From Phycisphaeraceae bacterium (lineage in GTDB: Bacteria; Planctomycetota; Phycisphaerae; Phycisphaerales; Phycisphaeraceae): DNA of 33,843 nucleotides. The notes beneath the pieces were generated by a model that was given only the letters and a program-made list of their open reading frames with translations, did no database searches and had not been told where the DNA came from. Location of the stretch: assembly GCA_020851395.1 (NCBI GenBank), contig JADZCW010000059.1, forward strand, positions 1 through 33,843, read 5' to 3'. Below are positions 32,567 to 33,843 of this stretch, one piece after another. Position 1 is the first letter of the stretch. Each line of letters begins with the position of its first letter. The translations under genes and the position numbers were made by a program.

Positions 32567-32947
32567 TTACTTGGCCTTGACCGCTTTCTTGGTCGCCACG
32601 GTCTTGCGGCGGCCCTTGCGGGTGCGGGCGTTGGTCTTGGTGCGCTGCCCGTGGCAGGGCAGGCCGCGGCGGTGGCGATCGCCGCGGTAGCAGCGGATGT
32701 CACGCAACCGGCCGATGTTCTGCGCCACCTGGCGACGCAGGGCGCCCTCGACGACGTGGTTGTTGTCAATGATGCCCGCGATCAGCGCCAGCTGATCCTC
32801 GGTGAGCTTGTTGGCCCGCGTCTGGCCGTCGATGTTGGCCTCGCGCAGAATCGCTTCCGCGTTGGATGGCCCGACGCCGTAGATGTAGCGCAGGGAGACG
32901 CGGATGGGCTTGTTGTCGGGGATGTCGACGCCGGCGATACGTGGCAT
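32567..32947 (-). CDS. rpsM: 30S ribosomal protein S13
   Basis: 126 residues. The N-terminus MPRIAGVDIPDNKPIRVSL, the helix-two-turn-helix region (YIYGVGPSNAEAIL, then LTEDQLALIAGII) and the basic tail with RCYRGDRHRRGLPCHGQRTK and NARTRKGRRK are all typical. S13 sits on the head of the small subunit and contacts the P-site tRNA and the large subunit. A GGAG site lies six bases upstream. It follows rpmJ by 79 bp. Confidence 0.97.
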   Translation of the reverse strand: MPRIAGVDIPDNKPIRVSLRYIYGVGPSNAEAILREANIDGQTRANKLTEDQLALIAGIIDNNHVVEGALRRQVAQNIGRLRDIRCYRGDRHRRGLPCHGQRTKTNARTRKGRRKTVATKKAVKAK

Positions 32948-33026
32948 GGGGTGCTCCTGCGAGGCTTGGCGGCCAGTTCGGCGACCGGGTCAGTCAGGAC
33001 TTCCCGGGCAAAACTTCCGAGGGGGG

Positions 33027-33140
33027 TTAGCCCTGGCGCTGCTTGTGCTTGGGGTTCTTGCAGATCACGCGGACGACGCCCTTGCGCCGGATGATCTTGC
33101 AGTTCTCACACATTCTCTTGACGCTGCTGCGAACCTTCAT
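33027..33140 (-). CDS. rpmJ: 50S ribosomal protein L36
   Basis: 37 residues, easily missed because of its size. It starts [20 protein letters not shown] and ends [11 protein letters not shown]. The zinc-ribbon ligands C11, C14, C27 and H32 are all present, so this is the zinc-binding (C+) form of L36. A GAGGTG site lies four bases before the ATG. Its place between infA and rpsM is the canonical one. Confidence 0.96.
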   Translation of the reverse strand: MKVRSSVKRMCENCKIIRRKGVVRVICKNPKHKQRQG

Positions 33141-33191
33141 GATCCACCTCGTTCGTCGTTTCAATCCGTTCCGCCGGGTGTTCCGACGGCC

Positions 33192-33407
33192 TTAATGCCT
33201 GTACGTGATGCGGCCCTTGGTCAGGTCGTAGGGGCTGATCTCGACGGTCACCTTGTCGCCGGGGAGGATGCGGATGTAATGCATGCGCATCTTGCCGGAG
33301 ATGTGGGCGACCATCTCGTGGTTGTTCTCCAGCCGGACGCGGAACATGGCGTTCGGCAGGGCGTCGACCACCTCACCTTCGACCGAGATTTTTTCTTCCT
33401 TGCCCAT
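33192..33407 (-). CDS. infA: Translation initiation factor IF-1
   Basis: 71 residues, the standard length. A single OB-fold (S1-like) domain: [20 protein letters not shown], then [22 protein letters not shown] and [19 protein letters not shown]. It binds the A site of the 30S subunit and helps IF-2 and IF-3 select the initiator tRNA. It lies 44 bp after map and 51 bp before rpmJ. Confidence 0.97.
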   Translation of the reverse strand: MGKEEKISVEGEVVDALPNAMFRVRLENNHEMVAHISGKMRMHYIRILPGDKVTVEISPYDLTKGRITYRH

Positions 33408-33451
33408 GGGGTGCTTGTCAGCTGCTCTCCTGCGTCATCCGTCGGTCGTTC

Positions 33452-33843
33452 TTACCGTCCATCCGTCAGCACGTCGGCGCCGCCGGCCGTGACGGCGATG
33501 GTGTGCTCGTAGTGGGCCGAGGGTTCCCGGTCCACGGTGACGACGGTCCATCCGTCGTCGAGTTCAGCCACCTCGCGCGAGCCCCGGTTGCACATGGGCT
33601 CGACGGCCAGGACCATGCCCGGCCGCAGGTCGATGTCGTGCCGGACGAGGTCGGGCGACACGAAGTTCGGCACCTTGGGCTCCTCGTGGAGCTTGCGGCC
33701 GATGCCGTGCCCGACATACTCCTGAACCACGCCGAAGCCGGCCTGCCTGGCGTAGTTCTCCATCAGCCGGGCGATCTGGCTCCACTTGCGCCCGGGCCGG
33801 ATGTTCTCGACGGCGATGCGGAGCATGTGCTCGGTCACCCGGC
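33452..33843 (-). CDS. map: Methionine aminopeptidase, C-terminal part (runs off the window)
   Basis: About 130 residues are visible; the frame stays open to the window edge, so the N-terminal half lies outside. Type I MetAP removes the initiator Met from new proteins. Metal-binding and catalytic residues in view are the His of YVGHGIGRKLHEEP (both the GHGIG His and the following LHEEP His), the Glu in AVEPMCNRGS, and the Glu of YEHTIAVT. Upstream Asp ligands would be in the missing part. It heads the visible part of the ribosomal operon, 44 bp before infA. Confidence 0.93.
   Translation of the reverse strand, partial: RVTEHMLRIAVENIRPGRKWSQIARLMENYARQAGFGVVQEYVGHGIGRKLHEEPKVPNFVSPDLVRHDIDLRPGMVLAVEPMCNRGSREVAELDDGWTVVTVDREPSAHYEHTIAVTAGGADVLTDGR

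Overview
The window is GC-rich chromosomal DNA, very probably from a planctomycete of the Phycisphaerae type. I infer this from an extended L17, a PBP2b/FtsI-type cell-division gene preceded by an FtsL-like gene, planctomycete-style integrase motifs, and some starts with a -10 box directly before the ATG. No database search was possible, so the taxonomy is inference.

Layout. (1) 42-3274, plus strand: a LysM anchor protein, an FtsL-like protein and the division transpeptidase FtsI, with a double-hairpin repeat between the first two. (2) 3400-11670: housekeeping genes gcvT, a primary-type sigma-70 factor, a ROK sugar kinase, ispH, a folD operon with two uncharacterised genes, and cinA. folD and cinA diverge from a region holding a second double-hairpin repeat and two -10 boxes that imply leaderless mRNAs. 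(3) 11760-16915: a PHP phosphatase-like protein, then a tight four-gene operon (SDR, GH88-like hydrolase, old-yellow-enzyme-like oxidoreductase, KDPG aldolase) that looks like uronate catabolism. (4) 16962-26179: a 9.2-kb integrated element in the 3' end of a tRNA-Ile(CAT) gene. (5) 26349-30048, minus strand: a lipoprotein, holA and an MgtE transporter. (6) 30264-33843, minus strand: the ribosomal alpha-operon region map-infA-rpmJ-rpsM-rpsK-rpoA-rplQ, closed by a terminator and lacking rpsD between rpsK and rpoA.

The element is the most unusual part. All its genes lie on the plus strand: two unknown proteins, a fused HK97-type prohead protease and major capsid protein, an AlpA-like HTH protein, a primase-helicase, an XRE-type regulator, an excisionase-like HTH protein, an ImmA/IrrE-like metallopeptidase and a tyrosine integrase. 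No terminase, portal, tail or lysis gene is visible, so it looks like a phage satellite or a very compact capsid-carrying integrative element. The attachment core lies inside the integrase reading frame. Joining the two ends, as in the excised circle, would replace the last five integrase residues with a 56-residue tail now stranded at the other end of the element. A cluster of GCGGACGAT repeats on both strands and in several frames inside the primase gene is a candidate replication origin. A 19/20 repeat near each end is a candidate pair of integrase arm sites. A consensus-like sigma-70 promoter sits at the end of the XRE gene, before the excisionase-metallopeptidase-integrase genes.
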